Shown here in pieces: positions 1 to 8,243 of a stretch of 16,939 nucleotides of DNA. The notes under the pieces were generated by a model that had not been told where the DNA came from, made no database searches, and worked only from the letters and a program-made list of their open reading frames with translations. Where the stretch lies: the NCBI GenBank assembly GCA_910585135.1, contig CAJUEB010000027.1, positions 1 through 16,939 of the forward strand. Reading direction: 5' to 3'. The DNA comes from an uncultured Eubacteriales bacterium (GTDB lineage Bacteria; Bacillota; Clostridia; Peptostreptococcales; Anaerovoracaceae). Every line of letters starts with the position of its first letter. Position 1 is the first letter of the stretch. Both the position numbers and the translations under genes were made by a program.

Positions 1-2046
1 AATGGGCAGATTGATGCGCAAAGCGATGAGCAGAGCTTGAAAAAAGAGTTCGTTCTTTGTGGCTGGTTCTTAGACTATAGCGGAAGCCAGAAAGGATATG
101 TTTCGCGGGAATTCTTGGATGAGACAGGCGTGAAGCAGACGGATTTCACGCAAGGCGCATTAAAGATCACGTTAAAAAATCCGCTGTATTCTGAGCAGGA
201 TATTATAGAAATGCAGCAGGCGATCGGTCTTGCGGGCGGGCAGCTTATCTTTGCGGATTACGACACGATTTCGAATTTTTGTAAAACAATCGCTGTGTTG
301 ACGGTTTTGCTGCTCATGATCTTTGCCAGCGGATACCTCTTTATTTATAATGCCTTGTATATTTCCATTTCCAAGGATATCAGGTATTATGGGCAACTAA
401 AGACCGTGGGGATGACTTCTGTCCAAATGAAGCGGATGGTTTATTTACAGGCGTTTTGGAATGCACTGTTGGGGATTCCCGTTGGCCTTGCAGCGGCGGC
501 TGCCACAACCAGTTTTATCGTTCCGATGTTATTGCAGGTCGTCAATCCTGCCGTTTCGGCGGATGGAATCGTTTCGATAAATCCGTGGGTATTCCTGGCC
601 GCGGGAGGCTTCGCATTGTTGGTTAACTGGAGCGGCGCCAGGAAGCCTGCCAAAATAGCGGGTGAATGCTCGGCGATTGAGGCGGTTCGCTACACGACAG
701 GGACGGATCAGCGAAAACGGAACAGGAAAGAAAGTCACAAAAAAATCCACAAAAGGGAGCGTAGCGGTGTATCTGCGATGGCGATCCAGAATATGTTCCG
801 GGATAAAAAACAGGCGATTATCATTTTTGCTTCTTTTATCATTGCGATTTCAGTTTTCTTGATTATTAATGTCGTAATTCTGGCAAATGATGGAAAGCAC
901 ATTTTAAGCGAGACTGAGACGGAGGATCTTCGGTTTGTCAACCAGACGGTGGCAGAGGAGAATGAAACTCAGGTTATTACGGAGGAGAAGATTAAGCGGA
1001 TTCAAGCGATAGACGGCGTAAAATCCGTCAGACGGGTAACGTCGGCAAGGATGATCTGCCCGTACCAGGAGGTATACGGGACGTATTTTAAAGAACTGTA
1101 CCGTTCCAGATATAGCCCGGGAAATTATGAGGAGGATATGGCGTCATATCGGCGGAATCCTGATAATGATTTATATACGCCTCGTTTTATCAGCATCGAT
1201 AAAAAAGGCTTTCAGGTTTTGTGTGAGGGTTTGGGCGAGGATCTGAGCAAGGAGCTGAATTGGGAGGATTTTAAGAGCGGCAAGATTGCGGTAGCAGTAA
1301 AAGGCTTTACCGAAGGGGATAACGGGATTACTGGCAAAACCGTGCGCTTTTTCCTCCCAAATGGGGCAGAGCCTTCGAAAGAATATCACATTCGCATTGC
1401 AGCGGTAGGCGGTCTTTCCGATAATCCGGCCTTTGTTGCAGGCGGCACTCCGCCGGATCTGGTTGTCAGTGAAGCGTATGCCAAAAAATTGATCGAAAAT
1501 CCGCTGACGGAACTGATTAATGTAGAATACGAGGAAGCTTTTTCCAAGGAAACGGAAGAAAAGGTGCTGGCTGTGTTCGCAGGTGAGAAGCGGGTTTCCC
1601 ATGAATCGAAGCTGGAATTGTACAACGATATGAAGAATGCGGAGCTTTCTGCAAAGGTGTTGGGAAACAGTCTTGGCTTTATCATTGCGATGCTGGCAGT
1701 CCTCAATTACCTGAACATGACCGCTGTAAGCCTGCATAACCGCGCCAAGGAATTTGCAACGCTGGAGAGTATCGGCATGACAGCAAAGCAAATCAGGAAG
1801 ATGCTGCGGACGGAAGGTTTCGGTTATGTGGCGATTTCTATTGCGGTCGCGCTGGCAGCGGGCTTGCCAGCCAGCTATGCCGTGTTTTACGGCATGAATG
1901 TTCATCACATTTCGTTTGCCGTTCCGTGGTTTAGCAACCTGATTTTGTTTCTGATTTTTCTTTTGCTGTGCATGGCTGCCCCTGTGCTGATTTATCAGAA
2001 AACGCAGAAGCGGAGTATCATAGAGCGAATTCGAAGCGCGGAATAA
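1..2046 (+). CDS. FtsX/MacB-type ABC transporter permease (5'-truncated by window edge)
   Basis: The reading frame is open from base 1, so the true start lies outside the window; the internal TTG at 37 is not needed as a start. 681 residues are visible. The order fits an FtsX-family permease: the end of an extracytoplasmic segment, then hydrophobic helices at roughly residues 96-120, 148-178 and 195-210, a basic linker, another helix near 282-306, a large extracytoplasmic domain of about 240 residues, and three C-terminal helices. Two copies of the FtsX coupling motif are visible, around GQLKTVGMTSVQMKR and TLESIGMTAKQIRKM, each just after a helix, as expected for a two-FtsX-domain protein. 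Such permeases pair with a MacB/BceA-like ATPase in peptide, bacitracin-type or lipoprotein export. The ATPase gene is presumably upstream, outside the window. The substrate cannot be inferred. The family assignment is firm. Confidence 0.88.
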   Translation, partial: NGQIDAQSDEQSLKKEFVLCGWFLDYSGSQKGYVSREFLDETGVKQTDFTQGALKITLKNPLYSEQDIIEMQQAIGLAGGQLIFADYDTISNFCKTIAVLTVLLLMIFASGYLFIYNALYISISKDIRYYGQLKTVGMTSVQMKRMVYLQAFWNALLGIPVGLAAAAATTSFIVPMLLQVVNPAVSADGIVSINPWVFLAAGGFALLVNWSGARKPAKIAGECSAIEAVRYTTGTDQRKRNRKESHKKIHKRERSGVSAMAIQNMFRDKKQAIIIFASFIIAISVFLIINVVILANDGKHILSETETEDLRFVNQTVAEENETQVITEEKIKRIQAIDGVKSVRRVTSARMICPYQEVYGTYFKELYRSRYSPGNYEEDMASYRRNPDNDLYTPRFISIDKKGFQVLCEGLGEDLSKELNWEDFKSGKIAVAVKGFTEGDNGITGKTVRFFLPNGAEPSKEYHIRIAAVGGLSDNPAFVAGGTPPDLVVSEAYAKKLIENPLTELINVEYEEAFSKETEEKVLAVFAGEKRVSHESKLELYNDMKNAELSAKVLGNSLGFIIAMLAVLNYLNMTAVSLHNRAKEFATLESIGMTAKQIRKMLRTEGFGYVAISIAVALAAGLPASYAVFYGMNVHHISFAVPWFSNLILFLIFLLLCMAAPVLIYQKTQKRSIIERIRSAE

Positions 2047-2234
2047 AAACCTAGGGAATTACAGGGTTTGGCGCGGGATAAAAAGGGTGGTACTGTTGCT
2101 TAATGCAAGGAATGGAGAATGGGATTTTTGGGTCAGGGCGCAGAACCCGCAGAACTCAAAGAAGCTGTTGACTCGTGTGCCGGGCGAGGTTTAGGAATTT
2201 ACGGTCTGTGACATCCGAATATCCAACGCGCATC

Positions 2235-2543
2235 CAGAAAATGACTATTTTTTTGAAAAATCGAAAGTTAGTGCACAGTAACTTCGGCTCTCATGCGGTG
2301 AATTTACATAAAAATTCAGTGTGGTAAATATTTATTCTCGTTTAATTGGCAATTTCTTTGCTAAAAATGAAGTTGTAGCATTTCTATGTAGCAATATCAC
2401 ATGATATATCTGTTTTCGTAACGTGAACGGGACGCCGTAACAATATTAAGAGGGGTGTTAGTGTGCGTTAACTGTTAAAAATCACAAAAACTTTACATTT
2501 TTACAATATTTCCCATGCAATACTGATGAATATGGATGTATAT
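2235..2543. repeat. Dispersed inverted-repeat element, copy A (MITE-like)
   Basis: A non-coding element of about 309 bp related to copy B at 9520-9869 in the same orientation. It starts with CAGAAAATGA (2235-2244) and an A/T-rich stretch. It then has a left 17-bp repeat AGTTAGTGCACAGTAAC (2266-2282) and a right inverted repeat GTTAGTGTGCGTTAACT (2457-2473). The reverse complement of the right arm matches the left arm at 14 of 17 positions. Shared inner text includes a CTCAtg-GGTGAAttt-CATAAAAAT stretch, and both copies end near GATGTATAT (2535-2543). No protein is encoded. No clear target-site duplication was found, so the outer borders are approximate. Confidence 0.6.
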
Positions 2544-2643
2544 TTGCGATGAAGCTTACGATTTGTATTTTGCTAGTGGAAATGATGCGTCGCATATCAT
2601 GATTTAAAAGGAAGGCCAGAAGAAAGTTCGTCAGGAAAACGCG

Positions 2644-2692
2644 AACAGGAAACCCTGGAAAACTGGCGGTGCGAGGCTGCCGTTCCTGTTTT
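2644..2692 (+). terminator. Possible intrinsic terminator upstream of the leu promoter
   Basis: AACAGGAA (2644-2651) pairs perfectly with TTCCTGTT (2683-2690), followed by TT and C. The 31-base loop contains a further weak GGC/GCC pairing. The U-tract is short, so termination is uncertain. It would insulate the leu promoter from read-through of the upstream permease. Confidence 0.35.
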
Positions 2693-2758
2693 CGGTCATG
2701 GTTTTAAGACGCAATGACAACGCGATCCCCTTGATTTTGCATTTTCGCATTTTTGTAA

Positions 2759-2788
2759 TTGACAAAGGCGGTTGCAGTATAGTATAGT
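2759..2788 (+). promoter_or_regulatory. SigA-type promoter of the leu operon
   Basis: TTGACA (2759-2764, a perfect -35) and TATAGT (2783-2788) are separated by 18 bp. A second overlapping TATAGT at 2778-2783 is too close to act with this -35. Transcription should begin near 2795, just ahead of the T-box leader. Confidence 0.8.
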
Positions 2789-2793
2789 AAAAA

Positions 2794-3107
2794 GCACAGA
2801 CAAATAAGTCTGTGCGGATAATTAAATACAGATGCGATGAACGGAATAAGTTTGATGAAAATATTTCAGCGAGCAGTCGGCTGGTGCAAGACTGTATATC
2901 TCGTCAAATGTCTCACCCGGGAGCAGACAACTTTGAGTGGATATGTGATTTTTCGTAAAACCATGCAGGGAAAAGCTTGTAGGTAAAAGCAAGGTAAGCC
3001 CGCAGATGGTTTTCGAAACGGCGACAGCCGAAACAGCATATCAATAAGAGTGGTACCACGGAAGCTTATGCCTTCGTCTCTTAGTTTGAGGCGAAGGCTG
3101 TTTTTTT
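2794..3107 (+). promoter_or_regulatory. T-box riboswitch leader, leucine type
   Basis: The RNA starts with a perfect 8-bp hairpin, GCACAGAC/GTCTGTGC (2794-2815, loop AAATAA). Next comes a typical stem I entry (GATGAACGGAATAAGT, from about 2835). The stem I tip pairs CGAG/CTCG and AGTC/GACT around the conserved GGTGCAAG loop (2883-2890). The best specifier candidate is the leucine codon CTC at 2912-2914, followed by A and CCCGGGAG. A CGGC-gaca-GCCG stem lies near 3019-3030. The T-box core AAGAGTGGTACCACG is at 3046-3060; its UGGU bulge fits a tRNA ending A-CCA, as tRNA-Leu does. Uncharged tRNA-Leu should stabilise the antiterminator and allow leuACDB transcription. The T-box class is firm; the specifier position is inferred by eye and by the downstream genes. 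Confidence 0.88.
3070..3107 (+). terminator. T-box attenuator terminator
   Basis: GCCTTCGTCTC (3070-3080) pairs with GAGGCGAAGGC (3088-3098) with one G-U pair, across a 7-base loop, and is followed by seven T (3101-3107). It is the regulated terminator of the leucine T-box. The competing antiterminator uses the T-box core just upstream. Confidence 0.88.
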
Positions 3108-3182
3108 CTTATCATGTAAAGTCGCCGCAGATGGCATGGCCAGAAGCTCTGAGATTTTTAAGTGTTTGGAGCAAGTAAACTG

Positions 3183-3299
3183 GTTCGCTGATATGACGGT
3201 ACTAAATGTGACGGCGCTGGCAGACAGGTTCGTCGATATGATGGCGCTGGCAACCAGGCTTGTCAATGCAATAGAACTGGTAGCCAGGCTTGTGGCAGG
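3183..3299 (+). repeat. 30-bp degenerate tandem repeat in the leuA leader
   Basis: This lies in the 323-bp stretch between the T-box terminator and leuA. Units run 3199-3227 (29 bp), 3228-3257 (30 bp) and 3258-3287 (30 bp), with partial units at both ends. Each contains GCGCTGGCAxxCAG or a decayed form (GAACTGGTAGCCAG). Because the period is a multiple of three, the stretch stays open as a 90-codon frame (3136-3408). That frame has no ribosome-binding site before its ATG and looks like repeat-derived filler. No other gene is seen between 3108 and 3430. Confidence 0.6.
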
Positions 3300-3430
3300 A
3301 CTGCCTTCACTTCGCAGGCGGCAGCATGATCGTGGCAAGAATTCCCATATGACGAGCATGGCGGGAATTATTGCCGCAATACCCAAAAGACCGATGCTCT
3401 TAGGCTAAAATCGCAGGAAAGGAATGGACT

Positions 3431-5131
3431 ATGAAAAATTATGACAAGTACGAGGTGGGATATTTCCCGCCGCCCACGCCACATAATGAGTGGGTAAAGA
3501 AGGATCATGTGGAAAAAGCACCCAGGTGGTGCAGCGTTGATTTAAGGGATGGGAACCAGGCTCTCATCGTGCCGATGAGCCTCCAGGAAAAGGTGGATTT
3601 CTTTCAATACCTGGTAAAACTGGGCTTTAAAGAAATCGAGGTCGGTTTTCCGGCAGCCTCCCATACGGAATACCAGTTCCTGCGAAAGCTGGTTGACGAT
3701 AACTTAATCCCTGATGATGTGACGATCCAAGTTCTGACACAATCCAGAAAGCATATCATCAAGAAAACCTTCGATGCGCTCGTGGGCGTGAAAAAGGCGG
3801 TTGTGCATCTTTACAATTCGACGTCGGTCGCTCAGCGAGAACAGGTTTTTAAAAAAGAAAAACCCGAAATCATCCAAATCGCATTGGATGGCGCTGTATT
3901 GATGAACGAATTTGCAGAAAAATATCCCGATACGGATTTTGCGTTTGAATATTCCCCGGAAAGCTTTACGGGGACGGAAGTCGAGTTTGCGGTCGAGATT
4001 TGCAATGCGGTGATCGATGTTTGGAAGGAAAAGCCGGATCGGGAGATCATCATCAACCTGCCTGCTACGGTGGAGATGTCCATGCCGCATGTCTATGCTT
4101 CCCAGATTGAATATATGTGTGCGAATCTCCATCACAGGGAGGAGCTTGCGATTTCGCTTCATCCGCATAATGACAGAGGTACGGCCGTGGCGGCGGCAGA
4201 ACTTGGGCTTTTAGCGGGCGGCGACCGCGTGGAAGGGACGCTCTTTGGTAACGGTGAGCGGACAGGAAACGTGGATATCGTGACCGTGGCGATGAACCTT
4301 TTCTCCCATGGCGTAGACCCAGAGCTGGACTTTTCCAATATGCCCGAAGTCGTTGAAATGTACGAAAAATTTACCGACTTGCAGGTGCATCCGAGACAGC
4401 CATACGGCGGAAGCCTTGTCTTTGCTGCCTTTTCCGGCTCTCATCAGGATGCGATTTCCAAGGGAATGCGATGCCATAGAAGCGGCGAGAAGAAAATTTG
4501 GTCAGTGCCGTATTTGCTCATCGACCCGCAGGATGTTGGCCGGGAATACGAAGCCGATGTTATTCGCATCAACAGCCAGTCCGGCAAGGGCGGTGTGGCA
4601 TATATTCTGGAAACCAATTTCGGCTATGTGATTCCGCAGCAGATGCGGGAGGAAATCGGATATATGGTCAAAGATATTTCCGATCAGGAACACAAGGAGC
4701 TGTCCCCGGTCGAGGTATACCAGGCCTTTGCCAAGGAATATATCAATGTGTTCGATCCGATCGACATTACGGATGCTACCTTTAAAAAGGCTTCCGATTA
4801 CAAGTCTAACGATGGAATGATCGTTAAGATCGAGGTTCGCATTGCGGGTGACGAATTTGCGTTTGAAGCGGTCGGCAACGGGCGTCTTGATGCGATCAGC
4901 AATGCGCTCAAGCAGTCGCCATACACGTTTGATTATAAATTTATCACTTACTCGGAACATGCTTTGTCAACGGAATCCACGTCCAAGGCGGCAGCGTATG
5001 TCTGCATTGAGGATAGTGAGCAGAATCAATTCTGGGGCGTAGGTATTCATGAGGATATCATCCTTGCGTCGGTCAATGCGCTGGTGAGCGCGCTTAACAG
5101 GCAGAATCGCAAAGACCACTTTGTGGAGTAG
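3431..5131 (+). CDS. leuA: 2-isopropylmalate synthase
   Basis: Catalyses the first committed step of leucine synthesis: acetyl-CoA plus 2-oxoisovalerate gives 2-isopropylmalate and CoA, in the cytosol. The protein is 566 residues, as expected for the longer LeuA type. The HMGL-like TIM barrel carries the catalytic metal-site motif DLRDGNQAL (37-45) and the second metal/active-site motif HPHNDRGT (244-251), followed by GNGERTGNVD. The C-terminal part from about residue 430 is the LeuA dimer/regulatory domain that binds leucine in this family, so feedback inhibition is expected. The ATG at 3431 is preceded by AGGAAAGGA and the N-terminal YFPPPTPHNEW is typical of this subfamily. It is the first gene downstream of the T-box. 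Its last 20 bases start the tandem array that fills the next spacer. Confidence 0.97.
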   Translation: MKNYDKYEVGYFPPPTPHNEWVKKDHVEKAPRWCSVDLRDGNQALIVPMSLQEKVDFFQYLVKLGFKEIEVGFPAASHTEYQFLRKLVDDNLIPDDVTIQVLTQSRKHIIKKTFDALVGVKKAVVHLYNSTSVAQREQVFKKEKPEIIQIALDGAVLMNEFAEKYPDTDFAFEYSPESFTGTEVEFAVEICNAVIDVWKEKPDREIIINLPATVEMSMPHVYASQIEYMCANLHHREELAISLHPHNDRGTAVAAAELGLLAGGDRVEGTLFGNGERTGNVDIVTVAMNLFSHGVDPELDFSNMPEVVEMYEKFTDLQVHPRQPYGGSLVFAAFSGSHQDAISKGMRCHRSGEKKIWSVPYLLIDPQDVGREYEADVIRINSQSGKGGVAYILETNFGYVIPQQMREEIGYMVKDISDQEHKELSPVEVYQAFAKEYINVFDPIDITDATFKKASDYKSNDGMIVKIEVRIAGDEFAFEAVGNGRLDAISNALKQSPYTFDYKFITYSEHALSTESTSKAAAYVCIEDSEQNQFWGVGIHEDIILASVNALVSALNRQNRKDHFVE

Positions 5132-5690
5132 GGCAGGTCATTTGGCAAGGACCATTCTGTGGAGTAGGGAAGACCGATTGGCAAGAACTATTCCGGGAAG
5201 TAGGAAAGGCCGCTTGGCAAGACCTAGAGAATTGTTGTATAAAATGCGGCGGAGCACTTTGCTGAATGGAGCGAACTGATTTGCGGAATAGAGTGGCGGC
5301 CAGTTATGAGGCGGGCTGAACTGTTTTGCAGAATTAAACGTGTCGGTTCGCGGCGCGGGGCAGGGCATTTTGCTGAATGGAGGCGGAGCACTTTACAAAA
5401 TTAAGCCGCCGTTTGGTGCAAGCGATGCAGGCCGCTTCGCAGAATTGAAGGAAGCGGTTCATGAGGCAGGGTGTTTTACGGAATGTGTCATTGCTGAAAT
5501 GAATGAAGCGGATGCTTGTAAATGGCGGCTGCCTTGCAGGGCAGAGCGGAGTTCTTTGTAAAATCGAGCAAATATTTGGTGAAATAGCGAGGTCGATTTG
5601 TCGGATGGAGACGGATGTTTTACAGAATTAAGTCGTCGTCTTGCTGGATGAAGACAGAGGCTTTATAAAATTGAGTCGCCGCTTGGCGCA
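5112..5690 (+). repeat. leuA-derived degenerate tandem repeats filling the leuA-leuC spacer
   Basis: The spacer 5132-5765 (634 bp) has no gene. Three 36-bp units lie at 5112-5147, 5148-5183 and 5184-5219. The first includes the last codons and stop of leuA. By direct count, unit 1 versus 2 and unit 2 versus 3 each match at 28 of 36 positions, and most differences are transitions. Downstream, to about 5690, a shorter core resembling CACTTTGTGGAGT recurs at irregular 17-50 bp steps in forms such as CACTTTGCTGAATGG, TGTTTTGCAGAATTAA and TGTTTTACAGAATTAA. Stop codons are scattered through all frames, so this is not a coding extension. From 5700 the sequence becomes A-rich and leads to the leuC ribosome-binding site. 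Confidence 0.7.
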
Positions 5691-5765
5691 AGCGGCACAA
5701 AAAATGCAGATGATACAGATATAAATAAGATAATAGCAGAAACGAGAAAAAGGAGGAAATCAATT

Positions 5766-7025
5766 ATGGGAATGACAATGACCCAAAAAATCCTGGCAGC
5801 CCATGCAGGCCTTGACAGCGTAGTCAGCGGACAGCTGATCCGGGCGGATCTCGACATGGTGCTGGGAAACGATATTACAACGCCGGTAGCAGTCAATGAA
5901 TTTGAAAAGGCTGGGTTTGACGGAATTTTTGACAGGCAGAAAATTTCGCTGGTAATGGATCACTTCACACCGAATAAGGACATCAAGGCGGCGGAGCAAT
6001 GTATGCAGTGCAGAACCTTTGCCAAACGATTTGATGTGGAAAATTTCTTCGATGTAGGAAGAATGGGGATCGAGCATGCGCTTCTGCCGGAGCAGGGGCT
6101 TGTAAAGGCGGGGGACTGCATTATTGGTGCGGATTCCCACACTTGTACCTATGGTGCGCTGGGCGCTTTTTCGACGGGCGTAGGCAGCACTGATATGGCG
6201 GCAGGCATGGCAACCGGGCAGGCTTGGTTCAAAGTGCCGGAAGCGATTAAATTCAACCTGACGGGTGCGCTTAGCGAAAACGTGACAGGCAAGGACGTTA
6301 TTTTACATATCATCGGTATGATCGGCGTAGACGGTGCGCTTTACAAGTCGATGGAGTTCATGGGGGAGGGGCTTCATAGCCTCAGCATGGACGACAGGCT
6401 TTGCATCGCAAATATGGCGATTGAAGCGGGCGCAAAAAACGGGATTTTCATGGTGGACGATGTAACCGTGAAGTATATGACTGGCAGGGTGAAAGGTGAG
6501 TGGACGGTATACGCGCCGGATGATGATGCCGAATATGTTGAAACTTACGACATCGATCTTAGCGCATTACGTCCGACGGTTTCTTTCCCGCATCTTCCAG
6601 AGAACACTAAGACGATTGATGAAGTGGGCGATATCGATATTCAGCAGGTCGTAATCGGTTCTTGCACCAACGGGCGGCTGGAGGATATGGCGATGGCTGC
6701 GAAGATTTTGAAGGGGAAAAAGGTTCATCCCGATGTGCGGGCGATTATCATCCCAGGAACACAGCAGGTCTATAAGGATTGCATGAAGGCAGGATATATG
6801 GATATTTTCATCGATGCGGGGTGCGTCGTTTCTACGCCGACGTGCGGACCTTGCCTTGGCGGGCATATGGGAATTTTAGCGGCGGGCGAACGATGCGTTG
6901 CGACGACGAACAGGAACTTTGTCGGCAGAATGGGTCATGTAAAATCAGAGGTTTATCTGGCTAGCCCCGCAGTTGCTGCGGCATCTGCTGTCACAGGGAA
7001 AATCAGCAGCCCGGATGCGGTTTAA
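5766..7025 (+). CDS. leuC: 3-isopropylmalate dehydratase, large subunit
   Basis: Large subunit of isopropylmalate isomerase, which with LeuD converts 2- to 3-isopropylmalate through dehydration and rehydration. It is an aconitase-superfamily protein of 419 residues, the length of the shorter bacterial/archaeal-type LeuC. Three cysteine ligands of the [4Fe-4S] cluster are visible: C300 in GSCTNGR, and C360 and C363 in TPTCGPCLGG. The substrate-site motif GADSHTCTYGALGAF is present near residues 119-133. The ATG at 5766 is preceded by AGGAGG with good spacing (AAGGAGGAAATCAATT). LeuD is encoded separately 359 bp downstream, as usual for this two-subunit form. The 3' end (CAGCCCGGATGCGGTTTAA) is the first unit of the next repeat array. 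Confidence 0.97.
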   Translation: MGMTMTQKILAAHAGLDSVVSGQLIRADLDMVLGNDITTPVAVNEFEKAGFDGIFDRQKISLVMDHFTPNKDIKAAEQCMQCRTFAKRFDVENFFDVGRMGIEHALLPEQGLVKAGDCIIGADSHTCTYGALGAFSTGVGSTDMAAGMATGQAWFKVPEAIKFNLTGALSENVTGKDVILHIIGMIGVDGALYKSMEFMGEGLHSLSMDDRLCIANMAIEAGAKNGIFMVDDVTVKYMTGRVKGEWTVYAPDDDAEYVETYDIDLSALRPTVSFPHLPENTKTIDEVGDIDIQQVVIGSCTNGRLEDMAMAAKILKGKKVHPDVRAIIIPGTQQVYKDCMKAGYMDIFIDAGCVVSTPTCGPCLGGHMGILAAGERCVATTNRNFVGRMGHVKSEVYLASPAVAAASAVTGKISSPDAV

Positions 7026-7260
7026 ATGCGGTAGGTCGGTGCAGCCGGGATTTTCGGCGCAGTCTGAATGCGGTTTAAACGTGGAAGGACGGCACGGCCC
7101 GGATTTTCGGTGCGGATTAAACGCAATGCGGGTAAACTTTAGTCGCAGCGCAAGCGGGTTTAGGGCGCAATCTAAACGAAGTTTAGGCGTGGCGTGAACG
7201 AAGTTTAATTATAGCCTGGATGAACTTTATACGCGGTGAAAGAAGCAATGCGTAGCGAAG
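7006..7260 (+). repeat. leuC-derived degenerate tandem repeats in the leuC-leuD spacer
   Basis: The leuC end GCAGCCCGGATGCGGTTTAA (7006-7025) recurs in expanded form from 7041 (GCAGCCGGGATTTTCGG, with GAATGCGGTTTAAACG following) and from 7092 (GCACGGCCCGGATTTTCGG, with GCGGATTAAACGC following). Further on, a shorter AAGTTTA/AACTTTA core repeats at about 22 bp (7178-7235). No coding potential is seen. The ribosome-binding site of leuD lies after this region. Confidence 0.6.
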
Positions 7261-7363
7261 AAAATGCTTAAAAGAAGCCCGCTTTAGATGTGCGACATAA
7301 GCGAGCTTTTAGGAGCGATTCGGATGAAATTTCGGCACAGTACAAGAAGCGATGCGTAGCGAA
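7242..7363 (+). repeat. 18-bp direct repeat flanking an imperfect hairpin upstream of leuD
   Basis: GAAGCAATGCGTAGCGAA (7242-7259) and GAAGCGATGCGTAGCGAA (7346-7363) match at 17 of 18 positions, 104 bp apart. Between them is an imperfect inverted repeat: TAAAAG..GCCCGCTT (7269-7284) against AAGCGAGCTTTTA (7299-7311). It lacks a following T-run, so it is more likely an RNA stem (processing, stability or attenuation) than a terminator. Confidence 0.5.
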
Positions 7364-7384
7364 ACGATGGTAAGGAGGAATAGA

Positions 7385-7873
7385 ATGAAAGCACAAGGAA
7401 TTGTCCATAAATATGGAGATAATGTAGATACAGATGTTATTATTCCGGCAAGATATCTCAATGTTGCGGATATGAACGAGCTGGCAAACCATTGCATGGA
7501 GGATATCGATGCGGATTTTGTCAGTAAAGTGAACGCTGGTGATATCATGGTCGGTGGTGAAAATTTTGGTTGTGGTTCTTCCAGGGAACACGCTCCGGCG
7601 GTGATCAAGGCGAGTGGGATTGCTTGCGTGATCGCAAAGACCTTTGCACGGATCTTTTATAGAAATTCCATCAATATCGGCTTGCCGATTTTGGAATGTC
7701 CCGAGGCTAGCGATGCCATTGCTGCCGGGGATAAGGTATCGGTGGATTTTGATACGGGGGTCATTACCAATGAAAGCAAGGGCGAGACTTATCAAGCGCT
7801 GCCGTTTCCTGATTTTATCAAGGATATTATGGCAAAGGGCGGCTTGATGAAAAGCCTGAAGGAAGGGAAATAA
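7385..7873 (+). CDS. leuD: 3-isopropylmalate dehydratase, small subunit
   Basis: Small (swivel-domain) subunit that completes the LeuCD isomerase and carries part of the substrate pocket. It has 162 residues, the normal length for the short LeuD that pairs with this LeuC type. The family signature GGENFGCGSSREHAP lies near residues 56-70, and DNVDTDVIIPARYL near the N-terminus is also diagnostic. The ATG at 7385 is chosen because AGGAGG (7373-7378) sits 6 bases before it and the protein then begins MKAQGIVHKYGDNVDTD. An upstream in-frame ATG at 7352 would add 11 residues inside the direct repeat and lacks such a site. Confidence 0.96.
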   Translation: MKAQGIVHKYGDNVDTDVIIPARYLNVADMNELANHCMEDIDADFVSKVNAGDIMVGGENFGCGSSREHAPAVIKASGIACVIAKTFARIFYRNSINIGLPILECPEASDAIAAGDKVSVDFDTGVITNESKGETYQALPFPDFIKDIMAKGGLMKSLKEGK

Positions 7874-7997
7874 CGAGTCGCGGAAAATAAAGACGGCAAG
7901 TCGCAAGAGGCAGCACGAAGTAAAGATGAGAAGCAGCCAAAAGCGGTCATTGGAGGAAATTGGAAACCGGTTAATGAAAGCGGCGGCAAATAGAGGG

Positions 7998-8210
7998 ATG
8001 TTGCGGCAAGGGCGATCAAGCTGCGGGTTGGTAAGTGAATGTTGTGACAGGGATGATCTAAGCCGTAGCTTGATAGACAAATGTCGCGGTGGGGAGGTTC
8101 GAGCCGCAGTTTGGCAGAAGAATGTTGCGGCAAGGACGGTCTAAGCTTCAATTTGATAAAGAAGAAATGTTGCGGCAGGAAGGTTCGAGCCGCAGTTTGA
8201 CAAAAATTAA
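7998..8210 (+). repeat. ~42-bp degenerate tandem repeats in the leuD-leuB spacer
   Basis: Five units begin with ATGTTGCGGCAAGG or a decayed form: 7998-8038 (41 bp), 8039-8080 (42), 8081-8121 (41), 8122-8166 (45) and 8167 to about 8210. Units 3 and 5 share AGGTTCGAGCCGCAGTTTG. Units 2 and 4 share a TCTAAGC...TTGATA variant. This gives an alternating two-unit higher-order pattern. The unit start resembles the leuD 3' region around ATTATGGCAAAGGGCG. The stretch 7874-7997 is also non-coding and more weakly repetitive. Confidence 0.68.
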
Positions 8211-8243
8211 GAAAAATTTGAATGAAATCAAAGGAGAATACTT

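Noticed and set aside
1171..1908. Long antisense frame (245 codons) within the permease gene
   Set aside because: It lies fully opposite a well-supported membrane protein gene, has no family signature, and its composition is that of a reverse-strand shadow.
2080..2094. AAAAAGGGTGGTAC after the permease stop as a second T-box
   Set aside because: It lacks the ACCGCG completion, stem I features and a downstream terminator; a short chance match.
3136..3408. 90-codon open frame between the T-box and leuA as a leader-peptide gene
   Set aside because: There is no ribosome-binding site before its ATG and the openness is explained by a 30-bp repeat. Control is already supplied by the T-box.
5340..5561. 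73-codon frame in the leuA-leuC spacer as a small operon gene
   Set aside because: It is composed of the decayed leuA-derived repeat core, has no ribosome-binding site and starts inside a repeat unit.
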